From JACDEA01 sp963742585 (lineage in GTDB: Bacteria > Actinomycetota > Acidimicrobiia > Acidimicrobiales > JACDEA01), in assembly GCA_963742585.1 (NCBI GenBank), contig CAVUMI010000009.1, positions 1,550,001-1,614,000 on the forward strand: 64,000 nucleotides of DNA, written 5' to 3'. Below, piece by piece: positions 46,586 through 55,431 of this stretch; position 1 is the stretch's first letter; each line of letters begins with the position of its first letter. The notes under the pieces are model-generated. The model saw only the letters and a list, made by a program, of their open reading frames with translations, searched no databases and had not been told where the DNA came from. The translations under genes and the position numbers were made by a program.

Positions 46586-47464
46586 AGGTGCGGGTGTGGG
46601 GGTGTCGCGGCTCGCTCGCCGCGCCGGGGGCGGAGAACATCCGCTACGGCGGCAACACGTCCTGTGTCGAGGTGCGAAGCAAGAACGGTGACGCCGTCAT
46701 CCTCGATGCCGGCACCGGGATGCGCCCCTTGGGCGTCGTCATGGCCGACGAGGGCATCACGCGGGCTCACATCCTGCTCACGCACCTCCATCTCGATCAC
46801 CTGCAGGGCCTCGGCTTCTTCCGGCCGCTCTTCCGACCCGACGCCGAGGTCCATATCTGGGGCCCGCCTTCTCCGGTGCAGTCGCTGGCCGAGCGCATCT
46901 CCACCTACCTGTCACCACCGCTGTTTCCCGTGAGGCTCGCTGACATCCCCTGCCAGCTCACGTTCCACGATGCGCCGGAAGAACCGATCACGATCGGGTC
47001 GCTCACCGTGAGCGCGTCGTTGGTGACGCACCAGGGGCCGACCGTCGGCTACCGGATCGAGGAGGATGGGCAGTCGGTGGTGTATCTACCCGATCACGAG
47101 CCGGGGCTCGGCCTCGACATCGCCGACCAACCGGTCGACTGGATCAGCGGGCATTCACTGGCACGCGGTGCCAACGTGCTCCTGCACGACGCGCAGTACG
47201 GCGACGAGGAGTATCCGCGACACGTCGGCTGGGGACACTCGGCCATCGCCCATGTCGTCGCGTTCGCCGCGCAAGGCCGAGGTCGAACACCTCGTTCTCT
47301 TCCATCACGACCCCTATCACAAGGACACCGAGCTCGAGGCATTGGTCGCCGATGCACGCCGCATCTGGGGCGACGGCGACGACCGCGTGTGGTCCGCGTG
47401 GGAGGGCATGACGATGGCGCTGGACGCGAGCGGGATTTCGCTCGACCCCGCGCCGGTTAGCTAA
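46582..47464 (+). CDS. Metallo-beta-lactamase-fold protein (frameshifted)
   Basis: MKVRVWGCRGSLAAPGAENIRYGGNTSCVEV is the distinctive start of a phosphodiesterase-like MBL subgroup. LLTHLHLDHLQGLGFFRPLF is the zinc site and THQGPTVGYRIEEDG a later strand. The end breaks in the G/C run at 47267-47274; in the next frame the protein continues KAEVEHLVLFHHDPYHKDTE to the stop at 47462. The final HHDPYHKD supplies conserved ligands. Coupled to the PAS gene by a 4-nt overlap. Possibly a cyclic-nucleotide or RNA phosphodiesterase. Confidence 0.78.
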
Positions 47465-48118
47465 GCGCGCTCGCCCGCGCCAGCTCCGACCAGCGACTCG
47501 ACGCGACGCGCGGCCAGCGCGCCGAGCTGCCGGCGTTCGCGCGTGCGGAACGGCCGGCCCCGGCGACCGACGATGAGTGCCAGATCGGCGCTCTCGACCG
47601 AAGCCCAGGCGACGTCGTCGGGGCCACACTCACCCGCGGCCACCCGCACCGAAGACTTGCTGCCGCTCACGAATGCCGCCAACCAGGCGGTGGGGGGTGG
47701 TGATCCAACCGCGGCGAGCGGCACCACGGTGGTGGGTTCGATGACGACACCCCAGTCGGCCTCGAAGTCGTGGCGGGCATGCGTGGCGAGCGTGAGCAGC
47801 AGCCCGTCGATGTCGATCTGCTCCACCAGGACGGCCGCGGTCTCGAGCGCGTCGAGGCGCGGGTCGCTCAACGATGGCGGCGCGGGACGTACGTCCTCGA
47901 CGTCGACACCGTCGACCTGGCCGACCTCGGAGAGCAGCAACGGCACCAGCGCGGCATCAGGGAGGTCGACGACGAGTTCGTCGATCGCGCCGACCGCCGC
48001 CGCGCTCGAGGATCTCGATGCCGACGAGGTCGCCCCGCACCGCACCGATGCGGCTGGCCACCGACCCCAGTGCGCCCGGTCGGTCGGGCACCCAGACGCG
48101 AAGAACATACGTCGGCAC
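47461..48118 (-). CDS. ACT-domain protein (frameshifted)
   Basis: From GTG 48118 the reverse frame encodes PTYVLRVWVPDRPGALGSVA and SRIGAVRGDLVGIEILERG, a canonical ACT ligand-binding start. One indel at 47991-48005 then restores VGAIDELVVDLPDAALVPLL and the rest, ending VGAGAGERA at 47461. The C-terminal part (IDGLLLTLATHARHDFEADWGVVIEP...) looks like a GAF-like domain. Amino-acid sensing is likely for the ACT part. The much longer open frame to 48777 overlaps the enoyl-CoA hydratase gene and is rejected. Confidence 0.72.
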
Positions 48119-48186
48119 ACAGTCACGCTACCCCCGGAGTGTGAACGGAACGTTTCACTCGCGGTTCGGCTGCGAGAATCGTCGGC

Positions 48187-48948
48187 ATGGTTCGCACCGA
48201 AACTGACGGCGATGTCCTCATCGTCACCATCGACCGGCCCGATCGGCGAAATGCGGTCGATGGACCGACCGCCGCCGCACTCGCCGACGCGTTCCGCCGG
48301 TTCGACGCCGACGACACGCTCGCGGTGGCGATCCTCACCGGCGCAGCCAACACCTTCTGCGCCGGGGCGGATCTCAAGGCGGTCGCCGCGGGCGAGGGCA
48401 ACGCCGCCCGCATGGAAGGCGACGGCCCGATGGGGCCGACGCGCCTCATGCTCTCGAAACCGGTGATAGCCGCGATCGAGGGTCACGCCGTGGCCGGCGG
48501 CCTCGAGCTCGCGTTGTGGTGCGACCTGCGCGTCGCGGCACGCGACGCGGTGTTCGGCGTCTACTGCCGGCGCTGGGGCGTGCCGCTCATCGACCTCGGA
48601 ACGATCCGGCTGCCGCGACTGATCGGCCACAGCCACGCGATGGACCTCATCCTCACCGGCCGCGGCGTCAGCGGCGATGAAGCGCTGCGCATGGGACTGG
48701 CCAACCGGCTGACCGAACCAGGCGGGGCGCTCGATGGCGCGCGCCAACTCGCGGACTCGATCGCGGCATTCCCGCAACTCTGCGTGCGCAGCGATCGCCG
48801 CTCGGCCATCGAGCAGTGGGGTCTCACCGAGGACGACGCCACGGCCAACGAGATGCGACTCGGACTGGCGACCATCCGTTCAGGAGAAACACGCGCCGGC
48901 GCGACTCGGTTCGCGCAAGGCGCCGGCCGCCACGGCGCGGTCGAGTAG
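48187..48948 (+). CDS. Enoyl-CoA hydratase/isomerase (crotonase) family protein
   Basis: A 253-residue crotonase: VTIDRPDRRNAVDGPTAAALADAF, NTFCAGADLKAVAAG (oxyanion-hole strand), KPVIAAIEGHAVAGGLELALWCDLRVAA (second oxyanion contact and trimer core) and LILTGRGVSGDEALRMGLANRL. Length is normal. One position at which hydratases carry a catalytic Glu reads in VYCRRWGVPLIDLGTIRLPRLIG; the exact reaction is not predictable. It is divergent from the ACT gene. Confidence 0.9.
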   Translation: MVRTETDGDVLIVTIDRPDRRNAVDGPTAAALADAFRRFDADDTLAVAILTGAANTFCAGADLKAVAAGEGNAARMEGDGPMGPTRLMLSKPVIAAIEGHAVAGGLELALWCDLRVAARDAVFGVYCRRWGVPLIDLGTIRLPRLIGHSHAMDLILTGRGVSGDEALRMGLANRLTEPGGALDGARQLADSIAAFPQLCVRSDRRSAIEQWGLTEDDATANEMRLGLATIRSGETRAGATRFAQGAGRHGAVE

Positions 48949-48949
48949 C

Positions 48950-49696
48950 TCAGCTGGCGACGGCGGCTACGTCGGCTACGTCGGCCGGGCGCGAACCGTT
49001 GCCTTCGACCGAGGCCAGCTTGGCCGGCTCGACGTCGGCGTCGTCGGTGCCCTTGCGCTTGGCGTAGGTGTTCACGTACTCCTGGCCGGAGAGCTCGCGG
49101 AGCTCGAACATGATCTCGTCGGTTATCTGACGCAGGACCAACGGATCGTCGTTGCGATCGGCGTAGCGGTCGAATCGAAGCGGCTCCGAGAAGCGGATCG
49201 TGATCGGCATGAAGAACCGGGGCACCACCTGGCCGATGGGCTGCGCCTCTTTGGTGCCGATCATCGCAACGGCCAGCACGGGCGCGCCGGTTTGCAGACT
49301 CAGGCGGGCGATGCCGGTCTTGCCTTTGTAGAGGCGGCCGTCGGGCGAGCGCGTGCCCTCCGGATAGATGCCGAACAGTCCGCCGCTCTCGAGGACCCGC
49401 CGCGCCGCGTCGAGCGCGCGTTGCGACGCTGAGCCACCACCACGATCAATCGGGATCTGGCCAACGGCGCGGAAGAACCACGCCGTCTTCTTCTTCTCGA
49501 AGTACTCCGCCTTGGCCACGAATGTGATGCGGCGCTTGAGCACGAGCGGAAGGAAGATCGAATCCGAGAACGAGATGTGGTTGCTGGCCAGGATGACGGC
49601 GCCGTCCTTCGGCAAGTTCTCGACCCCCTCGACGCGAACCCGGTACAGCACGCGAAGAATCGGCGTGAGGATGATCTTCATCAGCCGATACGCCAT
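48950..49696 (-). CDS. 1-acyl-sn-glycerol-3-phosphate acyltransferase (PlsC family)
   Basis: A 248-residue membrane-associated acyltransferase for phospholipid synthesis. ASNHISFSDSIFLPL carries the catalytic NHx4D motif near residue 40, and GIYPEGTRSPDGRLY the EGTR motif near 107. The ATG at 49696 is chosen; the open frame continues upstream through a P1 palindromic repeat to 49774 (MSVLLCTGTTNCTDT...), which looks unlike coding sequence of this family. The C-terminal tail is Asp/Glu/Ala-rich. A mycobacterial relative (Rv2182c) sits in the same neighbourhood. Confidence 0.88.
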   Translation of the reverse strand: MAYRLMKIILTPILRVLYRVRVEGVENLPKDGAVILASNHISFSDSIFLPLVLKRRITFVAKAEYFEKKKTAWFFRAVGQIPIDRGGGSASQRALDAARRVLESGGLFGIYPEGTRSPDGRLYKGKTGIARLSLQTGAPVLAVAMIGTKEAQPIGQVVPRFFMPITIRFSEPLRFDRYADRNDDPLVLRQITDEIMFELRELSGQEYVNTYAKRKGTDDADVEPAKLASVEGNGSRPADVADVAAVAS

Positions 49697-49727
49697 CAAC
49701 CTTGAACGGTAGTGCGACAGCCACCAC

Positions 49728-49777
49728 CACGTGTCGGTGCAATTGGTGGTTCCCGTACACAAAAGCACCGACACATG
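49728..49777. repeat. Palindromic repeat, family P1, copy D
   Basis: Arms GTGTCGGTGC (49731-49740) and GCACCGACAC (49765-49774) enclose a 24-nt loop ending in CACAAAA, as in copy B. It lies in the divergent interval between plsC and the TetR gene, so here it is not a terminator. Confidence 0.85.
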
Positions 49778-49781
49778 TGTT

Positions 49782-49801
49782 TCTTGACCGGGCGGTCAAG
49801 A
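49782..49801. promoter_or_regulatory. TetR-type operator (copy 2)
   Basis: The perfect palindrome TCTTGACCG-GG-CGGTCAAGA lies 19 bp upstream of the TetR start codon. It matches the palindrome at 23208-23227 in all arm positions except the outermost pair. Confidence 0.75.
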
Positions 49802-49820
49802 CACCCCTACCGTCACGTTC

Positions 49821-50423
49821 GTGAACCGCCGCTTGACCCAGCGTGGAAAGGACCGCCGCCGCCAGCTGATGGACTTCGCGGCTCGCCGGTTCGCCGAGCG
49901 CGGCTACCACCCGACCTCTGTTGCCGAGGTCGTGCAAGGCATGGGTGTCGGTAAGGGCGTCTTCTACTGGTACTTCTCCTCGAAGGAGGAGTTGTTCCTC
50001 GAGATCCTCCGCGACGCGCAGCAGGAACTGCGCCGCAAGCAACAGCAGTCCTTCGGCGACGAGGACGACCCGATCCGCCGCATCGAACTCGGTATCCGCG
50101 CCTCGATGGTCTGGCTGTCGGAAAACCGCCACCTGTTCACGCTCCTGCAGTTCGCGGTGTCCGAGGAGCGGTTCGTGCCGCACATGCGCCGGGGCCAGGA
50201 CGTCGCGGTGGCCGACGTGGCCAAGCATGTGAAGGAGGCGATCGCGGTGGGCCGCGTCCGCGACGCCGACCCGATCTGGCTCAGCCACGCCATCCTCGGC
50301 GTCACCAACCAGCTGGCCCGCACGTTCGTGTTCGAGAAAGGCGAGGCGCCCGAGTTGGTAGCCGACGCCGCAGTCGCTTTCTGCCTCGACGGCCTCGTCG
50401 GCGCGCCGGTCATCACCGCCTAA
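49821..50423 (+). CDS. TetR-family transcriptional regulator
   Basis: A 200-residue regulator. The N-terminal helix-turn-helix is RRRQLMDFAARRFAERGYHPTSVAEVVQGMGVGKGVFYWYFSSKEEL, with recognition helix KGVFYWYF. The C-terminal ligand domain is all-helical. The GTG start at 49821 directly follows the operator palindrome, indicating autoregulation. The same operator between the oxidoreductase and metallo-beta-lactamase genes at 23208 suggests that it also controls those, perhaps in lipid or xenobiotic metabolism. Confidence 0.88.
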   Translation: MNRRLTQRGKDRRRQLMDFAARRFAERGYHPTSVAEVVQGMGVGKGVFYWYFSSKEELFLEILRDAQQELRRKQQQSFGDEDDPIRRIELGIRASMVWLSENRHLFTLLQFAVSEERFVPHMRRGQDVAVADVAKHVKEAIAVGRVRDADPIWLSHAILGVTNQLARTFVFEKGEAPELVADAAVAFCLDGLVGAPVITA

Positions 50424-50426
50424 GCG

Positions 50427-51602
50427 TCAGCCGAGCTTGGTGAGGGCCTTCTTGAGGCTGCGCACCGCTTGACCGATCCGCTGCTCGTTCTCGATGAGCG
50501 CGAACCGCACATGACCTTCGCCGCCGGGCCCAAACCCTGCACCGGGCGAGGTCGCCACCGCGGCCTCGCGGATCAGGAACTGCGCGAACTCGAGTGAGGT
50601 CATCTCGGCGTACGGCTCGGGAATCGGCGCCCACACGAACATCGTGCCCTTCGGCTTCTCGATCTCCCAGCCGATCCGCGCTAGGCCGTCGATCAAGGCG
50701 TCGCGCCGGCCCTGATAGATCTCGTTGACCTGGCTGGGATACTCCGGCGCCTCGTTCATGGCCACCGTCGCCGCGATCTGAATCGGCTGGAACGTGCCGT
50801 AGTCGAGGTAGCTCTTGAGCTTGGCCAGGGCGCCGACGATCTCGGCGTTGCCGGAGAGGAACCCCACGCGCCACCCGGCCATCGAGAACGACTTGGTCAT
50901 CGTGAACAGCTCGACGGCGACGTCCTTGGCTCCGGGCACCTGAAGGATTGACGGCGGCTCGTAGCCGTCGAACGACGTGTCGGAGTAGGCGAAATCGTGA
51001 ACGAGTACGACCTCGTGCTCACGGGCGAACTCGACGATCTTGGTCATCCAGTCGAGATCGACACACGCCGTGGTGGGGTTGTGCGGAAAGGAAAGGATGA
51101 TCACCCGTGGCTTGGGCCACTGGTCCTGCCACGCCTGGAGGAGGTTCTCGAAGAAGTTCTGCCCCGGCCCGAGCCGAATGTGCTGCACGTCGGCGCCCGC
51201 GAACAACGGCGCCCAGATGTGGATCGGGTACGAGGGCGACGGCACGAAGGCGCTGTCGCCTGGGCCGAGCAGCACCCACATCAAGTGCGACAGCCCTTCT
51301 TTGGCACCGATGGTGGTGATGATCTCGGTGTCGGGATCGAGCTCGACACCCCACTTGGCGAGGTACCGGGACGCGACGGCCTTACGGAGGTTGGGGATGC
51401 CGATGCTTTGCGAGTACCGGTGGTTGCGAGGGTTCCGCGCAGCTTCGGCGAGTTTCTCTACCGCGATGTCGGGCGACGGGATGTCGGGGTTGCCAAAACC
51501 GAGATCGATGACGTCGATACCGTCGCGACGGGCGTCCAGCTTGAGCGCGTTGATGATGCCCAAGACGTACGGCGGCAGGCCCGTAATGCGGCGAAACTCC
51601 AT
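50427..51602 (-). CDS. PLP-dependent aminotransferase, AlaC-like
   Basis: A 391-residue class I/II aminotransferase. MEFRRITGLPPYVLGIINALK and DVIDLGFGNPDIPSP match the AlaC/YfdZ alanine-transaminase group. The PLP lysine is in TMTKSFSMAGWRVGFLSGN near residue 236, and the aldimine-stabilising HDFAYSDTSFDG precedes it. The C-terminal GHVRFALIENEQRI arginine binds the substrate carboxylate. The likely reaction is pyruvate/glutamate to alanine. It is convergent with the TetR gene (3 nt apart). Confidence 0.9.
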   Translation of the reverse strand: MEFRRITGLPPYVLGIINALKLDARRDGIDVIDLGFGNPDIPSPDIAVEKLAEAARNPRNHRYSQSIGIPNLRKAVASRYLAKWGVELDPDTEIITTIGAKEGLSHLMWVLLGPGDSAFVPSPSYPIHIWAPLFAGADVQHIRLGPGQNFFENLLQAWQDQWPKPRVIILSFPHNPTTACVDLDWMTKIVEFAREHEVVLVHDFAYSDTSFDGYEPPSILQVPGAKDVAVELFTMTKSFSMAGWRVGFLSGNAEIVGALAKLKSYLDYGTFQPIQIAATVAMNEAPEYPSQVNEIYQGRRDALIDGLARIGWEIEKPKGTMFVWAPIPEPYAEMTSLEFAQFLIREAAVATSPGAGFGPGGEGHVRFALIENEQRIGQAVRSLKKALTKLG

Positions 51603-51611
51603 ACAGAAAGG

Positions 51612-52355
51612 TTAGTGAACGAGGTCGCGTACCCCAGCAAGGGTTTCCAGCGCGACATCCCATGGCGTGTTGATCGGCGCGCACACGGCAAAGTCGGCGC
51701 CGGCCGCCTCCAGCGCACGGAGGCGCTCGGCGACAGCGGCCGCGTCGGTTGCACTGAGATCCACCTGACCGCCCCACGTAACGCGGGGCGCCTCGCTGCC
51801 CTCGGCCGTCACCTCGGCGGGCGTGGCCTCCCAGACGTTGAGGGCATCAGCCGCGTTGGCGGCGACGCGGCGAATAGCGGCTGACCGCCCACCAGCCCAG
51901 GTCTCGATTCCCGCAGTACGGAGGCTGCGGCACACGGTCTCGACCGCGGCCATGCGCTCCGCCGCCGGTGGGTAGGGCAGGCCGTACGCCAGATTCTCCG
52001 GAGCGCTCAGGCGGTCCCCCGCGCCCACCGCAGCGATGAGACGCTCCCCCACTTGCCGCTGGAGGGTCGTGAGGGTGTGGACCAGCACCGCGTCGGGCAT
52101 CAGACCGACACGGGCCACTAGGGGACCGAGGCGGATCCGGGTGGTCTCCTGGGCAAGGGCGGCAAGGAGGGTGAGACAGTCCAGCGCACTGCCGTCCGGA
52201 CGCCCGATCGGCCAGAGATGGTTGAAGACGAAAACCCCGTCCAGCCCCAGCTGCTCGGCCCGCACCGCAGCGGCGATTGCCGCCTCGGCATCGGCGCTGA
52301 ACTGCGGCAGGGTCGTTCCGATCCGCACCGCTTCAGGGTATGTGGCATATGCCAC
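51612..52355 (-). CDS. LLM-class oxidoreductase, short form
   Basis: A 247-residue luciferase-like protein: VRIGTTLPQFSADAEAAIAA, LDGVFVFNHLWPIG, TTRIRLGPLVARVG and LIAAVGAGDRLSAPENLAYGLPYPP. It is shorter than most LLM enzymes (300-340) and lacks the long insertion before the last strands. The ATG at 52355 or a GTG at 52328 could start it. It ends 9 nt before the aminotransferase start, so the two are co-transcribed. F420 use is inferred. Confidence 0.8.
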   Translation of the reverse strand: MAYATYPEAVRIGTTLPQFSADAEAAIAAAVRAEQLGLDGVFVFNHLWPIGRPDGSALDCLTLLAALAQETTRIRLGPLVARVGLMPDAVLVHTLTTLQRQVGERLIAAVGAGDRLSAPENLAYGLPYPPAAERMAAVETVCRSLRTAGIETWAGGRSAAIRRVAANAADALNVWEATPAEVTAEGSEAPRVTWGGQVDLSATDAAAVAERLRALEAAGADFAVCAPINTPWDVALETLAGVRDLVH

Positions 52356-52593
52356 TCACATTTTTTTGCTAACTGACGCGAGATTTCGCTCCCCACGCCG
52401 TTGTACGGGCAGTTGTGTGCCGGTTCTCGGGTTCCCCAGCGCCCGAGAACCGGCACCTTCTGTGTTTCTGGCGCCTCACGGCCCTTCGGGACCGCTCCGG
52501 CGCTACTGCGATGGGGGCCCCAGCCCCATCGCCCTGCAGGATGCGCGCCTCGGCTGCACTCGGGCCTTTGGCCCTTGCCCAGACCTCTGCGCG
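52356..52593. other. Non-coding interval with hairpins
   Basis: This 238-nt interval contains a T-tract (TTTTTTT near 52362-52370), the strong hairpin at 52417-52456 and smaller stems such as GATGGGG/CCCCATC. No convincing reading frame is present. It probably holds the glucokinase terminator and the promoter of the oxidoreductase/aminotransferase pair. Confidence 0.5.
52417..52456 (-). terminator. Perfect hairpin after glucokinase
   Basis: GTGCCGGTTCTCGGG (52417-52431) and CCCGAGAACCGGCAC (52442-52456) pair perfectly around 10 nt. It is 138 nt downstream of the glucokinase stop on the minus strand. Its sequence is unrelated to P1-P3, although the size and stem strength are similar. Confidence 0.7.
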
Positions 52594-53532
52594 TTAAGTC
52601 CCGCGGGCCAGTAAAGCGGCGCCGATTGCGCCGGCGTGTTCGCCCAGGGTGGCGGGGATGATGTCGATCGGGGGGCGGTGGTCGGCCGCCTCGACGAGGG
52701 CGAGGAATGCCGCCCGGACCGGCTCGAGCAGGATGGCGCCCGCCTCCACCAGCCCGCCGCCCAGCACGAAACACTCGGTGTCGAACGCGTTGGCCAGGTT
52801 GGCCAGCCCCAACGCCACCCACCACCCGAACCGAGCCATCACCTCGTTGGCGGCCGGATCGCCGGCGGCTGCGGCCTGGGTCACGTGCTCGCCCCGCACC
52901 GCCTCGCGGTCGCCGCCGGCCAGCCGCACCACCTCCGGGATCTGACCGGCGTGGGCGGCCTCGCGCCCCAGCCGGCCCAACCCGCTCCCCGACGCATACC
53001 GTTCCCAGCAGCCGTGCTGACCGCAGGGGCAGGGCAGGCCACCGACGGCGTCGACGATCATGTGGCCGATCTCTCCGGCGAAGCCGTTGGCCCCGCGTAC
53101 CAGGCGACCGTCGATCACGATGCCGCCACCGATTCCGGTGCCGAGGGTGACGAGGATCATGTGCTGGCGGCCGCGGCCGGCACCGACGCCCTGCTCGGCC
53201 CACGCCGCGCACGTCGCGTCGTTGTCGACCTGGACCGGTACACCAAGGCGGCCGGCGAGCTCGTCGCGTACCGGTAGCTCGGTCACGCCAGGAATGTTCG
53301 GTGCGAAGCGCAACGTCCCGTTCGTGTCGACGAGCCCCGGAACGCCGACACCAACCGACATCCTGGCGTCACCCTGAAGCTGGCCGGCGACCTCCGTCAC
53401 CGTGTCGATGAGCTCAGGCCCCGACGCCGCGACCGGCGTGGGTTCGCGACGCTCCGCCAGTATCGAACCGTCATCGTCCAAGACCACGCCGAGGCACTTG
53501 GTGCCTCCCACGTCGACCCCGATGGTCGCCAA
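52594..53532 (-). CDS. glk: ROK-family glucokinase
   Basis: A 312-residue sugar kinase. IGVDVGGTKCLGVVLDDDG is the ATP phosphate-binding motif. VDNDATCAAWAEQGVGAGRG contains the catalytic Asp. GFAGEIGHMIVD and the zinc-binding CPCGQHGCWERYASG are ROK signatures. The pattern matches actinobacterial GlkA. The GTG/ATG region at 53532 begins the family N-terminus. It follows a small conserved ORF and arsA on the same strand. Confidence 0.92.
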   Translation of the reverse strand: MATIGVDVGGTKCLGVVLDDDGSILAERREPTPVAASGPELIDTVTEVAGQLQGDARMSVGVGVPGLVDTNGTLRFAPNIPGVTELPVRDELAGRLGVPVQVDNDATCAAWAEQGVGAGRGRQHMILVTLGTGIGGGIVIDGRLVRGANGFAGEIGHMIVDAVGGLPCPCGQHGCWERYASGSGLGRLGREAAHAGQIPEVVRLAGGDREAVRGEHVTQAAAAGDPAANEVMARFGWWVALGLANLANAFDTECFVLGGGLVEAGAILLEPVRAAFLALVEAADHRPPIDIIPATLGEHAGAIGAALLARGT

Positions 53533-53546
53533 GCGATCGCGACGCT

Positions 53547-53768
53547 CTACGAGACGCGAATGTGCTGCACGCGGGGCTCGGGCGTCGGCACCGCGGCTCC
53601 CGCCTGCGACGCCGCCTGCGCGACTCCGGCGGCGAACGCGGCCAAGGGCGTCGGGTCCTTCACCAACTCCTCGGCCACGTCGAGCACCGCCCGCGCCGCA
53701 GCGATCATTTCGAGCGCGGCCTGCTGGAGATGGTCGAGCGCCTCTTTGGCCCGCTCCTCGGTTGTCAT
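53547..53768 (-). CDS. Small conserved protein of the arsA-glk operon (73 aa)
   Basis: A 73-residue acidic, alanine-rich helical protein (ERAKEALDHLQQAALEMIAAARAVLDVAEELVKD). Its ATG overlaps the arsA stop as ATGA and it ends 14 nt before glk, so it belongs to the operon. Small helical proteins occur at this position in other actinobacteria. Function unknown. Confidence 0.75.
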   Translation of the reverse strand: MTTEERAKEALDHLQQAALEMIAAARAVLDVAEELVKDPTPLAAFAAGVAQAASQAGAAVPTPEPRVQHIRVS

Positions 53769-54940
53769 GACGTCACCTTCTCTACGAAATTAATTTCCAG
53801 TCGGTCGTCCACCATCTTGGCCCGACCGACCTCCCGCTTGCGAAGCGAGTCGGGCAACACGATCGCCCGACGGTGCGGCCCCACTCTCACGAGAAGCTCA
53901 CCGTCGCGCCGCGCCAGCTCCAGATCGTCCTTGTCGGCGAAGGGAAGATCGAGCGACAGCACCCGTGTCTTGCCGCGAGCCCGGATACGCACCGGTTCAC
54001 CGCGGTGGAACACCGCGTGCGGCTCGGCCTCCCCGTAGAGGAGATCGGCGAAGCGGCGGAGCTTGTCCAACCCGACCAACTCCTCCTGCGCCAACTCGGC
54101 CTTGAGTACAGGGAGCGGCGCAAAGCCGTCCTCGATCGCGCTGAGATGCTCGGCGTGGGTGGCTTTCCACGTCGCGAACCACGGATCGGTTATCGCGTCG
54201 GGCAACAGCCGGTTGGCCACGACCGCGTCCACGTGATAGCCGAACAACGCCAGGTAGGTCGCGGTTCGCCGCGCTTCGGCGATCACCATGCGTTCGGGGT
54301 TCACGACGAGGCGCACGCTGCTGGTCTCGCCGTCGGTCAACAGTTCGCGCACACCGTCGAGCCGGTCGTAGAAACGGCGGATCGCCGCAAACACGTCGTC
54401 GTTGGCGACGGGAAGCTTTGTCACCCGACTCAGCACCGGCCGCACCACCTTGGCCAGCCGGCGTTCGACGGGAAAGATGCGGTTCATGTACCAGGACAAG
54501 ATGTCGGGTAGGGAGAGGAACCGGATCGTCTCCGCGGTCGGCGCGCAGTCGACGACGATCACGTCGTAGTCGCCCGAGCCGGCGAACGTCTTGATGTCGG
54601 CGAGGCTGAACACCTCGTCGAGCCCGGGTATCACCGACAGCTCCTCGGCCTCGATGGCTTCGACGCCGGCCCAGTCGAGCACCTGCATCACGTAGCTCTG
54701 GACATCAGCCCACGTTTCCTCGAGCCGCTCGGTGGCATCGAGCTGTTGACCGGCCAGCCGATCGGCTACCGGCGTTGGAACCGAACCGAGGTGCACGTCG
54801 AACGCGTCGGCGAGTGAATGGGCGGGGTCGGTCGACAGCACGAGCGTCCGCAACCCGCGGTCGGCGCAGCGCAGCGCGGTGGCCGCGGCCACCGTCGTCT
54901 TGCCGACGCCCCCCTTGCCGGTAAACAGCAGGATTCTCAT
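53765..54940 (-). CDS. ArsA/GET3-family ATPase
   Basis: A 391-residue P-loop ATPase. ILLFTGKGGVGKTTVAAATALRCA is the deviant Walker A. LVLSTDPAHSLADAF is switch I and VIVDCAPTAETIRFLSLP the DxAPTxxT signature. The cysteines that bind arsenite in true ArsA pumps are absent, so it is the actinobacterial type (Rv2184c-like) of uncertain function, possibly a protein-targeting ATPase. It overlaps both neighbours by 4 nt. Confidence 0.87.
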   Translation of the reverse strand: MRILLFTGKGGVGKTTVAAATALRCADRGLRTLVLSTDPAHSLADAFDVHLGSVPTPVADRLAGQQLDATERLEETWADVQSYVMQVLDWAGVEAIEAEELSVIPGLDEVFSLADIKTFAGSGDYDVIVVDCAPTAETIRFLSLPDILSWYMNRIFPVERRLAKVVRPVLSRVTKLPVANDDVFAAIRRFYDRLDGVRELLTDGETSSVRLVVNPERMVIAEARRTATYLALFGYHVDAVVANRLLPDAITDPWFATWKATHAEHLSAIEDGFAPLPVLKAELAQEELVGLDKLRRFADLLYGEAEPHAVFHRGEPVRIRARGKTRVLSLDLPFADKDDLELARRDGELLVRVGPHRRAIVLPDSLRKREVGRAKMVDDRLEINFVEKVTS

Positions 54941-55431
54941 CCCAGGGTGGATGACGACGGCGTGTCCCCCGGATCGGCTCCGGCTTCGCCTACGCCTCCC
55001 TCAATACGCGTCTTGAGCTCGCGCAACGCGGTGCCGATGATGCGGGCCGCCGCCCGTTGCTTAACGAAACCCGGGAGCGGGACCTTCAACTCCACCATGA
55101 GGTTGTAGGTCACGTTTGTAGTGCCACCCTCGCCCTCTTCGAACTGGTAGTCGCCGTCGAGGCGGGAGGTGATGTCACCGGCTGCCTGCACCCATGCCAG
55201 CCGGTGCGGCGCGTCGCTGTAGTCGTACGCGAGCGTGTAGGAGGTGCTGCGTCCGAACGCGCCGGCGCGGTAAGTCACGCGCGTGCCTCGGCCCTGCGCG
55301 TCGCGCTCCACGACGGTGACCGACTTGATGTCGTTGGCCCACTCGGCGTAGTTGTCGAAGTCGGTGACGACCGCCCAACAGTCGTCGAGCCCCGCAGCGA
55401 TCACCATGTGCTCGGTTGCCTGATCAGTCAT
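54937..55431 (-). CDS. SRPBCC/polyketide-cyclase-like lipid-binding protein
   Basis: A 164-residue START-like protein: TEHMVIAAGLDDCWAVVTDF, NYAEWANDIKSVTVVERDAQGRGTRV and YTLAYDYSDAPHRLAWVQA. It matches the Rv2185c (TB16.3)-like group that lies beside the ArsA-like ATPase in mycobacteria. It overlaps arsA by 4 nt. A lipid or hydrophobic ligand is likely. Confidence 0.87.
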   Translation of the reverse strand: MTDQATEHMVIAAGLDDCWAVVTDFDNYAEWANDIKSVTVVERDAQGRGTRVTYRAGAFGRSTSYTLAYDYSDAPHRLAWVQAAGDITSRLDGDYQFEEGEGGTTNVTYNLMVELKVPLPGFVKQRAAARIIGTALRELKTRIEGGVGEAGADPGDTPSSSTLG

